A stretch of 64,000 nt of DNA from UBA6918 sp040754425 (lineage in GTDB: Bacteria > Pseudomonadota > Gammaproteobacteria > Burkholderiales > Thiobacillaceae), in assembly GCA_040754425.1 (NCBI GenBank), contig JBFMCR010000037.1:1-64000 (forward strand), given 5' to 3'. The position numbers and the translations under genes were made by a program. Shown here piece after piece: positions 52,221 through 60,225 of this stretch (the first letter of the stretch is position 1; the number at the start of each line of letters is the position of its first letter). The notes under the pieces are model-generated. The model was not told the origin of the DNA. It did no database searches and saw nothing but the letters and a program-made list of their open reading frames with translations.

Positions 52221-52529
52221 ATGAGAAGCGTCGACAAATACGAAGAGTTCGTGGACCTGGTGCATCAGGCCGTGTACGAAGTGGACGAGCTGCGCGCCTG
52301 CATGGAAGACGAGGAAGACTACGACATGGAGCGCTACGCGCCCTTCATCGACGCGCTCGATGCCTCGTTGCGTCAGCTTTACGACGACATTATTTCCGGG
52401 AATTATTCCGGCGCGGGGCAGGGCGGCGATCTGCCGTTCATGAAAATCGTCAACCGCTTCGAGCGCGACATTCCCTTCCGCGATTTATTGAAGACCATCA
52501 ACGCCGCACACCGCAAGGGCTGGCGTTAG
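52221..52529 (+). CDS. small acidic hypothetical protein
   Basis: 102 residues, start at 52221. Rich in Asp and Glu (ACMEDEEDYDMERYAPFIDA), helical by composition, ending AAHRKGWR. Not recognised. It lies just beyond the qmo-hdr terminator, so expression must come from read-through or a promoter inside that region; GAGG upstream is a fair ribosome binding site. Association with the Qmo operon is only positional. Confidence 0.6.
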   Translation: MRSVDKYEEFVDLVHQAVYEVDELRACMEDEEDYDMERYAPFIDALDASLRQLYDDIISGNYSGAGQGGDLPFMKIVNRFERDIPFRDLLKTINAAHRKGWR

Positions 52530-52534
52530 ATTTT

Positions 52535-52700
52535 TAACCGCGGAGTTCGCGGAGGACGCGGAGTTTTCAAAAAAACCACAAAACACAGTGGAAGCGGAGG
52601 GAACAGAGGAAGTCGGTGTATAGATGAAACTCTGGATGGTTTCCTCTGTTGCCTCTGATCCCACTGTGTAATCGGTTTTCCTCCGCGAACTCCGCGGTTA
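52535..52700. repeat. iterated-word hairpin (CGCGGAGTTCGCGGAGG type)
   Basis: Positions 52535-52556 and 52679-52700 are perfect 22-base inverted repeats (TAACCGCGGAGTTCGCGGAG and complement). Inner arms CACAGTGG..GAGGGAACAGAGGAA and TTCCTCTGTTGCCTC..CCACTGTG pair imperfectly. The 166-base element exactly fills the gap between convergent genes. Confidence 0.88.
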
Positions 52701-52701
52701 T

Positions 52702-53118
52702 TCACTGGGCGGTGCGCTTCACGCGCACGATGAGATCGATGCCCACGGTCTCCATGCCCTTGGGCAGTTCGGGCAGGCCCTCGATGCGCACGTCGTCGGC
52801 CATGATGTCGGTGAGGCGCCCGGTATCGACTTCGTAGAGGTGATGATGCGGCCCGGTGTTGGGATCGTAAAACACCTTGGAGGGATCGACGATCACTTCG
52901 CGGATGAGGCCTTTTTCCAGGAACAGCTTGAGGGTGTTGTACACCGTGGCCTTGGAGGTTTCGGCATGGCGGTCGTTGACGATGGTCATGACCTGGTCCG
53001 CCGACAAATGCTCCTGGCGCGAGAACAGCGCGTAGGCGATCTCGATCCGCTGGTGGGTCGGATTGATGTCGTGAGCCCGGAGGAGCTCGGCCATGTTGTC
53101 GCGGCTGTAGTGATGCAT
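52702..53118 (-). CDS. Fur-family regulator, Irr/PerR-like, without cysteines
   Basis: 138 residues. Winged-helix DNA-binding domain with PTHQRIEIAYALFSRQEHLS and SKATVYNTLKLFLEKGLI (recognition helix near 55-62), and a metal site in GPHHHLYEVDTGRLTDI (His91-93). The HHH motif recalls Irr-type and PerR-like proteins. There is no cysteine at all, so the structural zinc site of classical Fur is absent. Probably an iron- or peroxide-responsive repressor; whether it controls fbpABC in this window is untested. Confidence 0.85.
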   Translation of the reverse strand: MHHYSRDNMAELLRAHDINPTHQRIEIAYALFSRQEHLSADQVMTIVNDRHAETSKATVYNTLKLFLEKGLIREVIVDPSKVFYDPNTGPHHHLYEVDTGRLTDIMADDVRIEGLPELPKGMETVGIDLIVRVKRTAQ

Positions 53119-53282
53119 CGTTTGTGACGGACAGATAACGATTTAATGATAATCTAGGACTTGGACTCTGTCTAATTTTCGGAACGGCTATGGATTTTTG
53201 TCCGCAGGCCAGGTTGCATGAATGCAATAGGGGGAATAGGGGAATTCCCTTATAATCCAGGCTTTAACGAGCCTTTTTCGCC

Positions 53283-54587
53283 GTGATTTCGATTACCCGC
53301 CTCACTTCCCTCCAGCCGGATTTCCACTCCCGGCTGGATGCGCTATTGCAGTTCGATGCCGCGACCGATGCTTCCATCGAGACGACGGTGGCCGCCATCC
53401 TGTCCGATGTGAGGGCGCGCGGCGATGATGCGGTGCTGGACTACACGAACCGTTTCGACCGCATGAGCGTAGACTCGATGGCCGAGCTGACCCTGTCGAA
53501 ATCCCGCCTGGACGAGGCCCTGGCCGAACTGTACCCGGAACGCCGCCAGGCCTTGGAAGCCGCCGCCGAGCGTGTGCGTCGCTACCACGAGAAGCAGTTG
53601 CAGACGTCCTGGACCTATACGGAAGAGGACGGCACCCTGCTCGGCCAGCAGGTCACGGCGCTGGACCGCGTTGGCCTCTACGTGCCCGGAGGCAAGGCGG
53701 CCTATCCCTCGTCAGTGCTGATGAACGCCATCCCGGCCAAGGTGGCGGGCGTTCAGGAACTCATCATGGTGGTGCCCACGCCGGGCGGGGAGCAGAACGA
53801 CCTGGTGCTGGCGGCAGCGGCGATTGCCGGCGTGGACAAGGTGTTTACCATCGGCGGCGCCCAGGCCGTGGCCGCCATGGCCTACGGCACCGAAAGCGTG
53901 CCGCAGGTGGACAAGATCGTCGGCCCCGGCAATGCCTATGTGGCGGAGGCCAAACGCCGCGTGTTCGGCACCGTCGGCATCGACATGATCGCCGGACCGT
54001 CGGAAATCCTGGTGATCTGCGACGGCAAGACCAACCCGGACTGGATCGCCATGGACCTCTTTTCCCAGGCCGAGCACGACGAACTGGCGCAGGCCATCCT
54101 GCTGACCCCCGATGCGGCCTTCGCCGATCAGGTCGAGGCATCGATCAAGAAACTGGTGGGCGAAATGCCGCGCAATGAAGTGATCACGACGTCCATCAGC
54201 AACCGCGGTGCCATCATCGTCACGCGCGACCTCGACGAGGCAGCGGAAATCTGCAACCGCATCGCGCCCGAGCATCTGGAGCTGTCGGTGGAAGACCCGC
54301 TGGCCATGACGCCGAAGATCCGCCACGCCGGCGCCATCTTCATGGGCCGCAACACCTGCGAGGCACTGGGCGACTACTGTGCCGGCCCCAACCACGTGCT
54401 GCCGACTTCGCGCACCGCGCGCTTCTCCTCGCCGCTCGGGGTGTACGACTTCCAGAAGCGCTCCAGTTTGATCATGGTGTCGGAAGCCGGTGCCCAGACC
54501 CTGGGCCGCATCGCCGCGACGCTGGCCTACGGCGAGGGCCTGCAGGCGCATGCCCGTTCCGCGGAATATCGGCTCAGGCACAAATGA
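53283..54587 (+). CDS. hisD: histidinol dehydrogenase
   Basis: 434 residues from a GTG. Zn-dependent two-step oxidation of histidinol to histidine. Motifs RVGLYVPGGKAAYPSSVLMN, GPGNAYVAEAKR, AGPSEILVI, LFSQAEHDELAQAILLT and EDPLAMTPKIRHAGAIFMG. A TATAAT (53251-53256) and a small AGGCT-TTAACG-AGCCT-TTTT hairpin (53259-53278) precede it, possibly a promoter and weak terminator. hisG, often upstream, is absent. Confidence 0.96.
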   Translation: MISITRLTSLQPDFHSRLDALLQFDAATDASIETTVAAILSDVRARGDDAVLDYTNRFDRMSVDSMAELTLSKSRLDEALAELYPERRQALEAAAERVRRYHEKQLQTSWTYTEEDGTLLGQQVTALDRVGLYVPGGKAAYPSSVLMNAIPAKVAGVQELIMVVPTPGGEQNDLVLAAAAIAGVDKVFTIGGAQAVAAMAYGTESVPQVDKIVGPGNAYVAEAKRRVFGTVGIDMIAGPSEILVICDGKTNPDWIAMDLFSQAEHDELAQAILLTPDAAFADQVEASIKKLVGEMPRNEVITTSISNRGAIIVTRDLDEAAEICNRIAPEHLELSVEDPLAMTPKIRHAGAIFMGRNTCEALGDYCAGPNHVLPTSRTARFSSPLGVYDFQKRSSLIMVSEAGAQTLGRIAATLAYGEGLQAHARSAEYRLRHK

Positions 54588-54606
54588 AGAACGCCGCACG
54601 GATTTG

Positions 54607-54646
54607 CCCCCTCATCCCCAACCCTTTTCCCTCAGGGAGAAGGGGT
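54607..54646. repeat. REP-like palindrome before hisC
   Basis: CCCCCTCATCCCCAACCCTT then TTCCCTCAGGGAGAAGGGGT. The right arm (AGGGAGAAGGGG) is the only ribosome-binding-site-like sequence ahead of hisC, whose ATG follows nine bases later. Confidence 0.7.
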
Positions 54647-54654
54647 AAAAAACC

Positions 54655-55716
54655 ATGAGTCGCTACTGGAGCGAAGTGGTGCGCAGGCTGACGCCCTATG
54701 TCCCCGGCGAGCAGCCCAAGCTGGACAAGCTGGTCAAGCTCAACACTAACGAGAACCCCTACGGGCCCAGCCCCAAGGTGCTGGAGGCCCTGCGCGCCGA
54801 AGCCGCGGACAGCCTGCGTCTGTATCCCGACCCCAATTCCGACAGGCTGCGCGAGGCCATCGCCGCTTTCCACGGCGTGGAGGCCGGCCAGGTCTTCGTC
54901 GGCAACGGCTCGGATGAGGTGCTGGCGCACGCCTTTCTTGCGCTCTTGAAGCACGGCACCCCCATCCTCTTCCCGGACATTACCTACAGCTTCTATCCGG
55001 TGTACTGCCGGCTGTATGACATCGAATACCGCGAAATCCCGCTGACCGAGTCCTTCGAGATCAAGGTCGACGACTATTTCGTGCCCAACGGCGGCATCGT
55101 CTTCCCCAACCCGAATGCGCCGACCGCACGCCTCTTGGCCCTGGGCGAAATCGAAAGACTGCTGGCGAAGAACACCGACTCGGTGGTGGTGGTGGACGAG
55201 GCCTATATCGACTTCGGCGGCGAATCCGCAGTGGGGCTGGTCAAGCAATATCCGCAGCTGCTGGTGGTGCACACGCTGTCCAAGTCTCACTCGCTTGCCG
55301 GTTTGCGCGTGGGCTATGCCATCGGCCAGTCTGAGCTGATCGAGGCGCTCACGCGGGTGAAGGACAGCTACAACTCCTATCCGCTCGATCGCTTCGCCCA
55401 GGCCGGGGCGATCGCCAGCATGCAGGATCGCGCTTATTTCGATTCCACCCGTGCCAAGGTCGTGGCCACGCGCGAAAAGCTGGTCGCGGAGCTCAATGCC
55501 CTGGGCTTCGAGGTGCTGCCTTCTGCGGCGAATTTCGTGTTCGCGCGCCACCCGCAACAGGACGGCGCCGAGCTGGCGCAAGCCTTGCGCAGCCGCAGCA
55601 TCATCGTGCGCCATTTCAAAAAGCCGGCGCGCATCGCCCCTTTCCTGCGCATCACCGTTGGCACTGACGAGCAGTGCGCTGCCTTGCTTGCCGCCTTGAA
55701 AGGCATCCTCACCTGA
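54655..55716 (+). CDS. hisC: histidinol-phosphate aminotransferase
   Basis: 353 residues. PLP fold-type I enzyme: KLNTNENPYGPSP, NGSDEVLAHAFLA, VVVDEAYIDFGG, and the PLP lysine in HTLSKSHSLAGLRVGYA (about residue 213). Transfers the amino group to imidazole-acetol phosphate. Between hisD and hisB. Confidence 0.95.
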   Translation: MSRYWSEVVRRLTPYVPGEQPKLDKLVKLNTNENPYGPSPKVLEALRAEAADSLRLYPDPNSDRLREAIAAFHGVEAGQVFVGNGSDEVLAHAFLALLKHGTPILFPDITYSFYPVYCRLYDIEYREIPLTESFEIKVDDYFVPNGGIVFPNPNAPTARLLALGEIERLLAKNTDSVVVVDEAYIDFGGESAVGLVKQYPQLLVVHTLSKSHSLAGLRVGYAIGQSELIEALTRVKDSYNSYPLDRFAQAGAIASMQDRAYFDSTRAKVVATREKLVAELNALGFEVLPSAANFVFARHPQQDGAELAQALRSRSIIVRHFKKPARIAPFLRITVGTDEQCAALLAALKGILT

Positions 55717-55770
55717 TAGAATCCTGTCAAGGTTTTCCGTTCCCTGTAACCTGTAGCCCGAAACCTGAAA

Positions 55771-56358
55771 ATGCGCAGCGCAGAAGTCACCCGCAACACC
55801 CTGGAAACCCGGATCACGGCCAGGCTCAACCTGGACGGCACGGGCAAGGCCGCGCTCGACACCGGCGTGCCGTTCTTCGACCACATGCTAGACCAGATTG
55901 CGCGCCACGGCCTCATCGACCTCGATATCGAGGCCAAGGGCGATTTGCACATCGACGCGCACCACACGGTGGAAGACGTCGGCATCACCTTGGGCCAGGC
56001 TTTTGCCAGGGCCGTGGGCGACAAAAAGGGCATCCGCCGCTACGGCCATGCCTACGTGCCGCTGGACGAGGCACTGTCGCGCGTGGTGATCGATCTGTCG
56101 GGCCGTCCCGGCCTGGAATATCACGTCGACTACACGCGTGCGCGCATCGGCGAGTTCGATGTCGACCTCCTGCTGGAGTTCTTCCGCGGTTTCGTGAACC
56201 ACGCCGCGGTGACCCTGCACATCGACAACCTGCGCGGCATCAACGCCCACCACCAGGCCGAGACCATTTTCAAGGCCTTCGGCCGCGCGCTGCGCATGGC
56301 GGTGGAAACCGACGAACGCATGAGCGGGCAGATGCCCTCGACCAAGGGCTCGCTTTGA
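55771..56358 (+). CDS. hisB: imidazoleglycerol-phosphate dehydratase
   Basis: 195 residues, the single-function form without the phosphatase domain. Metal motifs DHMLDQIARHG, HIDAHHTVEDVGI and NAHHQAETIFKAFGRA. Overlaps hisH by one base of the stop codon. The short gap upstream holds half-palindrome words (CCCTGTAACCTGTAGCCCGA), one arm of an iterated repeat type without its partner. Confidence 0.95.
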   Translation: MRSAEVTRNTLETRITARLNLDGTGKAALDTGVPFFDHMLDQIARHGLIDLDIEAKGDLHIDAHHTVEDVGITLGQAFARAVGDKKGIRRYGHAYVPLDEALSRVVIDLSGRPGLEYHVDYTRARIGEFDVDLLLEFFRGFVNHAAVTLHIDNLRGINAHHQAETIFKAFGRALRMAVETDERMSGQMPSTKGSL

Positions 56359-57047
56359 TGGAAAAGCTGGACATTGCCGTGATCGACTACGGCATGGGTA
56401 ATCTGCGCTCGGTGGACAAGGCGCTGGAATACGTGTCGCCCAGCGCCACGGTGAAGGTGACTTCCGATGCGGACGAGATTCTCTCGGCGGATCGCGTGGT
56501 GTTCCCGGGCCAGGGCGCGGCGCGCGACTGCATGCGCGAAATCGATGCGCGCGGCCTGCGCGAGGTCATCAAAGAGGCCGCGCAGAGCAAGCCTTTCCTC
56601 GGCATCTGCATGGGGCTGCAGGTGTTGTTCGAGCACAGCGAGGAGGGCGACACGCCTTGCCTGGGCGTCTTCAAGGGCGAAGTCATCCGCTTTCCCAAGG
56701 AAGCCATGTTTGATGACAAGGGCGAAAAACTCAAGGTCCCGCACATGGGCTGGAACAACGTGCACCAGGCCATGGCACATCCGCTGTGGGCCGGCATCGA
56801 GGACGGCAGCCGCTTCTATTACGTGCACAGCTATTTCGTGCAGCCCGCCACCCCGGAGAGCGTGGCGGGTTTTTCGCATTACCCGTTTCCGTTCACCTCG
56901 GCGGTGGCCTCGGGTAATATCTTCGCAGTGCAATTCCATCCGGAGAAAAGCGCCCAGGCGGGGCTGACCCTGCTGGGCAATTTCATCACCTGGGATCCTT
57001 TCAACGCTCGACAGTCGGCCTGCGACATGGCCGGCACCTGTGCCTAA
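56358..57047 (+). CDS. hisH: imidazole glycerol phosphate synthase glutaminase subunit
   Basis: 229 residues. Class I glutamine amidotransferase with the nucleophile in FLGICMGLQVLF (Cys80 region) and the His-Glu pair in QFHPEKSAQAG. The C-terminus carries about 15 additional residues (DPFNARQSACDMAGTCA) beyond the usual end. Supplies ammonia to HisF. Start codon overlaps the hisB stop. Confidence 0.95.
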   Translation: MEKLDIAVIDYGMGNLRSVDKALEYVSPSATVKVTSDADEILSADRVVFPGQGAARDCMREIDARGLREVIKEAAQSKPFLGICMGLQVLFEHSEEGDTPCLGVFKGEVIRFPKEAMFDDKGEKLKVPHMGWNNVHQAMAHPLWAGIEDGSRFYYVHSYFVQPATPESVAGFSHYPFPFTSAVASGNIFAVQFHPEKSAQAGLTLLGNFITWDPFNARQSACDMAGTCA

Positions 57048-57062
57048 CTGATTTACCGCATC

Positions 57063-57818
57063 ATGCTGATCATTCCCGCCATCGATCTCAAGGACGGACA
57101 CTGCGTCCGTCTCGAACAGGGCGAAATGGACCGCGCCACCGTGTTTTCCGAAGACCCGGCCGCCATGGCGCGCCACTGGGTGAAGCAGGGCGCGCGCCGC
57201 CTGCACCTGGTCGACCTCAACGGCGCCTTTGCCGGCAAGCCGGTGAACGAGGAAGCGATCAAGGCCATCGTCCAGGAAATGGGCGACGAGATTCCCGTGC
57301 AGCTGGGCGGCGGCATCCGCGATCTGGATACCATCGAGCGCTATCTCGACGACGGCATCCGCTACGTCATCATCGGCACCGCGGCGGTGAGGAATCCGGG
57401 CTTCCTGCACGAGGCCTGCGACGCCTTCCCCGGCCATATCATCGTGGGGCTGGACGCCAGGGACGGCAAGGTGGCGGTGGACGGCTGGTCCAAGGTCACC
57501 GACCACGATGTCGTCGATCTCGCCCAGCGTTTTCAGGACTACGGCGTGGAAGCGGTGATCTACACCGACATCGGCCGCGACGGCATGCTGACCGGCGTCA
57601 ACATCGACGCCACGGTCAAGCTGGCCCAGGCGCTGCACATTCCCGTCATCGCCAGCGGCGGCATTAGCAACCTGGATGACGTGAGGAATCTTTCCGCGGT
57701 GGCCGCCGACGGCATCATGGGCGCCATTACCGGACGCGCCATCTATCAGGGCACGCTGGACTTCGCGGCGGCGCAGAAGCTGGCCGATGAACTGGCCGGG
57801 AAAGTCTATGGCGAATAA
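57063..57818 (+). CDS. hisA: phosphoribosylformimino-AICAR phosphate isomerase
   Basis: 251 residues. (beta-alpha)8 barrel; catalytic aspartates in IPAIDLKDGHCVRL and YTDIGRDGMLTG, phosphate sites QLGGGIRD and ASGGISN. Amadori rearrangement step of histidine synthesis. 160 bases separate it from hisF; this gap contains AGGGAGGTAGTGGGAGG-type words, probably another decayed repeat. Confidence 0.95.
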   Translation: MLIIPAIDLKDGHCVRLEQGEMDRATVFSEDPAAMARHWVKQGARRLHLVDLNGAFAGKPVNEEAIKAIVQEMGDEIPVQLGGGIRDLDTIERYLDDGIRYVIIGTAAVRNPGFLHEACDAFPGHIIVGLDARDGKVAVDGWSKVTDHDVVDLAQRFQDYGVEAVIYTDIGRDGMLTGVNIDATVKLAQALHIPVIASGGISNLDDVRNLSAVAADGIMGAITGRAIYQGTLDFAAAQKLADELAGKVYGE

Positions 57819-57978
57819 TTTGTGCGCCGTGACCTTGCGAAAAGGCAAAAATCTTTTACACAGGGAGGTAGTGGGAGGTAAAGGATCCATTCCGGATTCC
57901 TCCCTGAACCTTTTGCGCCTCTCTGTTGACACGGTTTCGGCTTGTGAGCGGTCAATGTCCGGAATCAATTGACAAATC

Positions 57979-58737
57979 ATGCTGGCCAAACGCATCATTC
58001 CCTGCCTGGACGTGACCGCCGGGCGCGTGGTCAAAGGCGTCAACTTCGTCGAATTGAAGGACGCGGGCGACCCGGTCGAGATTGCCAGGCGCTACAACGA
58101 CGCCGGCGCCGATGAACTGACCTTCCTCGACATCACCGCCAGTTCCGACGAGCGCGACATCATTCTGCACATCATCGAAGCCGTGGCCGAGCAGGTGTTC
58201 ATTCCGCTGACCGTGGGCGGCGGCGTGCGCAAGGTGGAAGATATCCGCCGCCTGCTCAATGCCGGTGCCGACAAGGTCAGCATCAATACTTCTGCCGTGA
58301 CCAATCCCGAACTGGTGGCGGAGGCTTCCGGTTTCTTCGGCTCGCAGTGCATCGTCGTCGCCATCGACGCCAAGCGCGTGGGCGACCACTGGGAAGTCTT
58401 CACCCATGGCGGCCGCAAGCCGACAGGGCTCGATGCCGTCGAATGGGCGAAAAAAATGGAAAGCCTGGGCGCAGGCGAACTGCTGCTCACCTCCATGGAC
58501 CGCGACGGCACCAGGAGCGGCTTCGACCTTGAGCTTACGCGCAGCATTTCCGATGCGGTCGACATTCCCATCATCGCCAGCGGCGGGGTGGGCAAGCTGC
58601 AGCATCTGGTCGACGGCGTGAAGGAAGGCCATGCCGATGCCGTGCTCGCCGCCAGCATATTCCACTTCGGCGAATACACCGTGGACGAGGCCAAGCGCTA
58701 CATGAAGCAGCATGGCATCGAGGTTCGCCTGCCGTGA
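57979..58737 (+). CDS. hisF: imidazole glycerol phosphate synthase cyclase subunit
   Basis: 252 residues. Barrel homologous to HisA: IIPCLDVTAGRVVKG, FLDITASSD, TVGGGVRKVEDI, LLTSMDRDGT, IASGGVGKL. Works with HisH to make IGP and AICAR. Confidence 0.96.
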   Translation: MLAKRIIPCLDVTAGRVVKGVNFVELKDAGDPVEIARRYNDAGADELTFLDITASSDERDIILHIIEAVAEQVFIPLTVGGGVRKVEDIRRLLNAGADKVSINTSAVTNPELVAEASGFFGSQCIVVAIDAKRVGDHWEVFTHGGRKPTGLDAVEWAKKMESLGAGELLLTSMDRDGTRSGFDLELTRSISDAVDIPIIASGGVGKLQHLVDGVKEGHADAVLAASIFHFGEYTVDEAKRYMKQHGIEVRLP

Positions 58738-58762
58738 ATGTCAAAACCATGAAAAGACAAGC

Positions 58763-58838
58763 CACAGAGAACACAAAGGGCACAGAGAAAAAAACGTTGC
58801 CATACGGGTTTCCTCTGTGTTTCTCTGTGTCCTCCGTG
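58763..58838. repeat. iterated-word hairpin (CACAGAGAACACAAAGG type)
   Basis: CACAGAGAACACAAAGGGCA (left) pairs with TCCTCTGTGTTTCTCTGTGT (right) around a loop of about 22 bases. It lies in the hisF-hisI gap. Same architecture as the GAGGACAAGAGG and AGGATTCAGG hairpins but different words. Confidence 0.8.
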
Positions 58839-58854
58839 TCGAAAGTTTTTTTTG

Positions 58855-59241
58855 ATGTCTAGCTGGCTCGACGAAATCCGCTGGGACGAGAAAGGCCTGG
58901 TGCCTGCCATCGCCCAGGACGCCAAAACCGGGCGCATACTTATGGTTGCCTGGATGAACCGCGAGTCGCTGGCCTTGACCGCCGAGAAGGGCGAGGCAGT
59001 CTACTGGTCGCGTTCCAGAAGCAAGCTCTGGCACAAGGGCGAGGAGTCCGGCCATGTGCAGAAGGTGCGCGAGATTCGCCTGGACTGCGACGGGGACGTC
59101 ATCGTGCTGCAGGTGGAGCAGCAGGGCGGCATCGCCTGCCATACCGGGCGCGAAAGCTGCTTTTACCGCGTGCTGAAGAACGGCGCCTGGGAAGCGGTGG
59201 ATCCGGTGCTGAAAAACCCGAGCGAGATATACAGGAAATGA
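58855..59241 (+). CDS. hisI: phosphoribosyl-AMP cyclohydrolase
   Basis: 128 residues from the ATG at 58855 (a TTG precedes it in frame). Motifs LMVAWMNRESL, AVYWSRSRSKLWHKGEESG and the zinc/metal cysteines DCDGD and ACHTGRESCFY. Separate from hisE, not fused. The start comes soon after the CACAGAG-type hairpin. Confidence 0.95.
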   Translation: MSSWLDEIRWDEKGLVPAIAQDAKTGRILMVAWMNRESLALTAEKGEAVYWSRSRSKLWHKGEESGHVQKVREIRLDCDGDVIVLQVEQQGGIACHTGRESCFYRVLKNGAWEAVDPVLKNPSEIYRK

Positions 59242-59555
59242 GCGAAGACATACTCAAACGCCTGACCGAGACGCTGGAAGCGCGCAAGTCTGCATCGCCG
59301 GATTCTTCCTACGTAGCCAAACTGCACGCCAAGGGTCTCGATGCCATCCTCAAGAAAATCGGCGAGGAAGCCACCGAGACGGTGATGGCGGCCAAGGACG
59401 GTCAGTCCGAAAAGATCATCCGTGAAGTGGCCGATCTGTGGTTTCATACTCTGGTGCTGCTGTCGCACGAGGGGCTGGCGGCGCAGGACGTGCTGGACGA
59501 ACTGGCGCGCCGCGAAGGGGTTTCCGGCATCGAGGAGAAGGCGTCGAGAAAATGA
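59238..59555 (+). CDS. hisE: phosphoribosyl-ATP pyrophosphatase
   Basis: 105 residues, all-alpha MazG-like fold; KKIGEEATETVMAAKDG holds the metal-binding Glu residues. It makes PPi from PR-ATP, feeding the PPi pool. ATG overlaps the hisI stop, and its own stop overlaps the HIT gene. Confidence 0.95.
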   Translation: MSEDILKRLTETLEARKSASPDSSYVAKLHAKGLDAILKKIGEEATETVMAAKDGQSEKIIREVADLWFHTLVLLSHEGLAAQDVLDELARREGVSGIEEKASRK

Positions 59556-59881
59556 GCGACTGTATTTTCTGCAAGATCATCGCGGGCGAGATTCCCTCGC
59601 GCAAGGTGTACGAGGACGAGGAGGTCTTGGCTTTCCATGACATCCACCCCTTTGCGCGGGTGCATTTCATGATCATTCCCAAAAAACACATTGCTTCGCT
59701 GGCCGACGCCGGCCCGGAAGACCAGGCCATTCTGGGTAAAATACTGCTGTTGGCGCCGAAACTGGCGCAGGAACAAGGGCTGGAGGGCGGCTTCAAAACG
59801 CTCATCAACACCGGCCGCGGCGGCGGGCAGGAAGTTTTCCACCTGCACGTGCACGTATTCGGCGGCGGTCCTGCTGCCTGA
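59552..59881 (+). CDS. HIT-family nucleotide hydrolase (HinT-like)
   Basis: 109 residues. Histidine triad EVFHLHVHVFGG (about 95-106) and the zinc-type cysteines CIFCKI at the start. Typical HinT length. Purine nucleoside phosphoramidase activity is the family expectation. Commonly sits between hisE and tatA in betaproteobacteria. Confidence 0.93.
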   Translation: MSDCIFCKIIAGEIPSRKVYEDEEVLAFHDIHPFARVHFMIIPKKHIASLADAGPEDQAILGKILLLAPKLAQEQGLEGGFKTLINTGRGGGQEVFHLHVHVFGGGPAA

Positions 59882-59902
59882 TTTCATTTCAAGGAGACTG
59901 AC

Positions 59903-60124
59903 ATGGGTGGTTTAAGCATCTGGCACTGGCTGATCGTTCTGGCGATCGTGCTGCTGGTATTCGGCACCAAGAAGCTGCGCAACATCGGCACCGACCTGGG
60001 CGGTGCGGTCAAGGGTTTCAAGGATGCGGTCAAGGACGAGAACGCCAAGATCGCCGACAAGAGCGAAAAAAGCGAAACCGGCGCCACCATCGACGCCGAA
60101 GTGAAGGACAAGCAGAATTCCTGA
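59903..60124 (+). CDS. tatA: Sec-independent translocase subunit TatA
   Basis: 73 residues: one N-terminal helix (LSIWHWLIVLAIVLLVFGTK), the FGTKKLRNIGTDLGGAVKGF amphipathic hinge and a charged tail. Forms the pore for folded proteins. Confidence 0.95.
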   Translation: MGGLSIWHWLIVLAIVLLVFGTKKLRNIGTDLGGAVKGFKDAVKDENAKIADKSEKSETGATIDAEVKDKQNS

Positions 60125-60128
60125 AAGG

Positions 60129-60224
60129 CAGGATTCAGGGATCAGGGGCCAGGATTCAGGGAATGAGCGGCTTTCGGCCGCGCCTCTGATTCAGCCCCCC
60201 TGACCCCTGACCCCTGACCCCTGA
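60129..60224. repeat. iterated-word hairpin (AGGATTCAGG type), copy 4
   Basis: AGGATTCAGGGATCAGGGGC and CAGGATTCAGGG at the left, CCCCTGACCCCTGACCCCTG repeated at the right, with GAGCGGCTTTCGGCCGC in the loop. It separates tatA from tatB, two genes normally adjacent, and ends one base before the tatB ATG. Confidence 0.85.
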
Positions 60225-60225
60225 T

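Noticed and set aside
53228..53256. Strong sigma-70 promoter for hisD
   Set aside because: TATAAT is present but there is no credible -35 at 16-18 bases; kept only as a remark under hisD.
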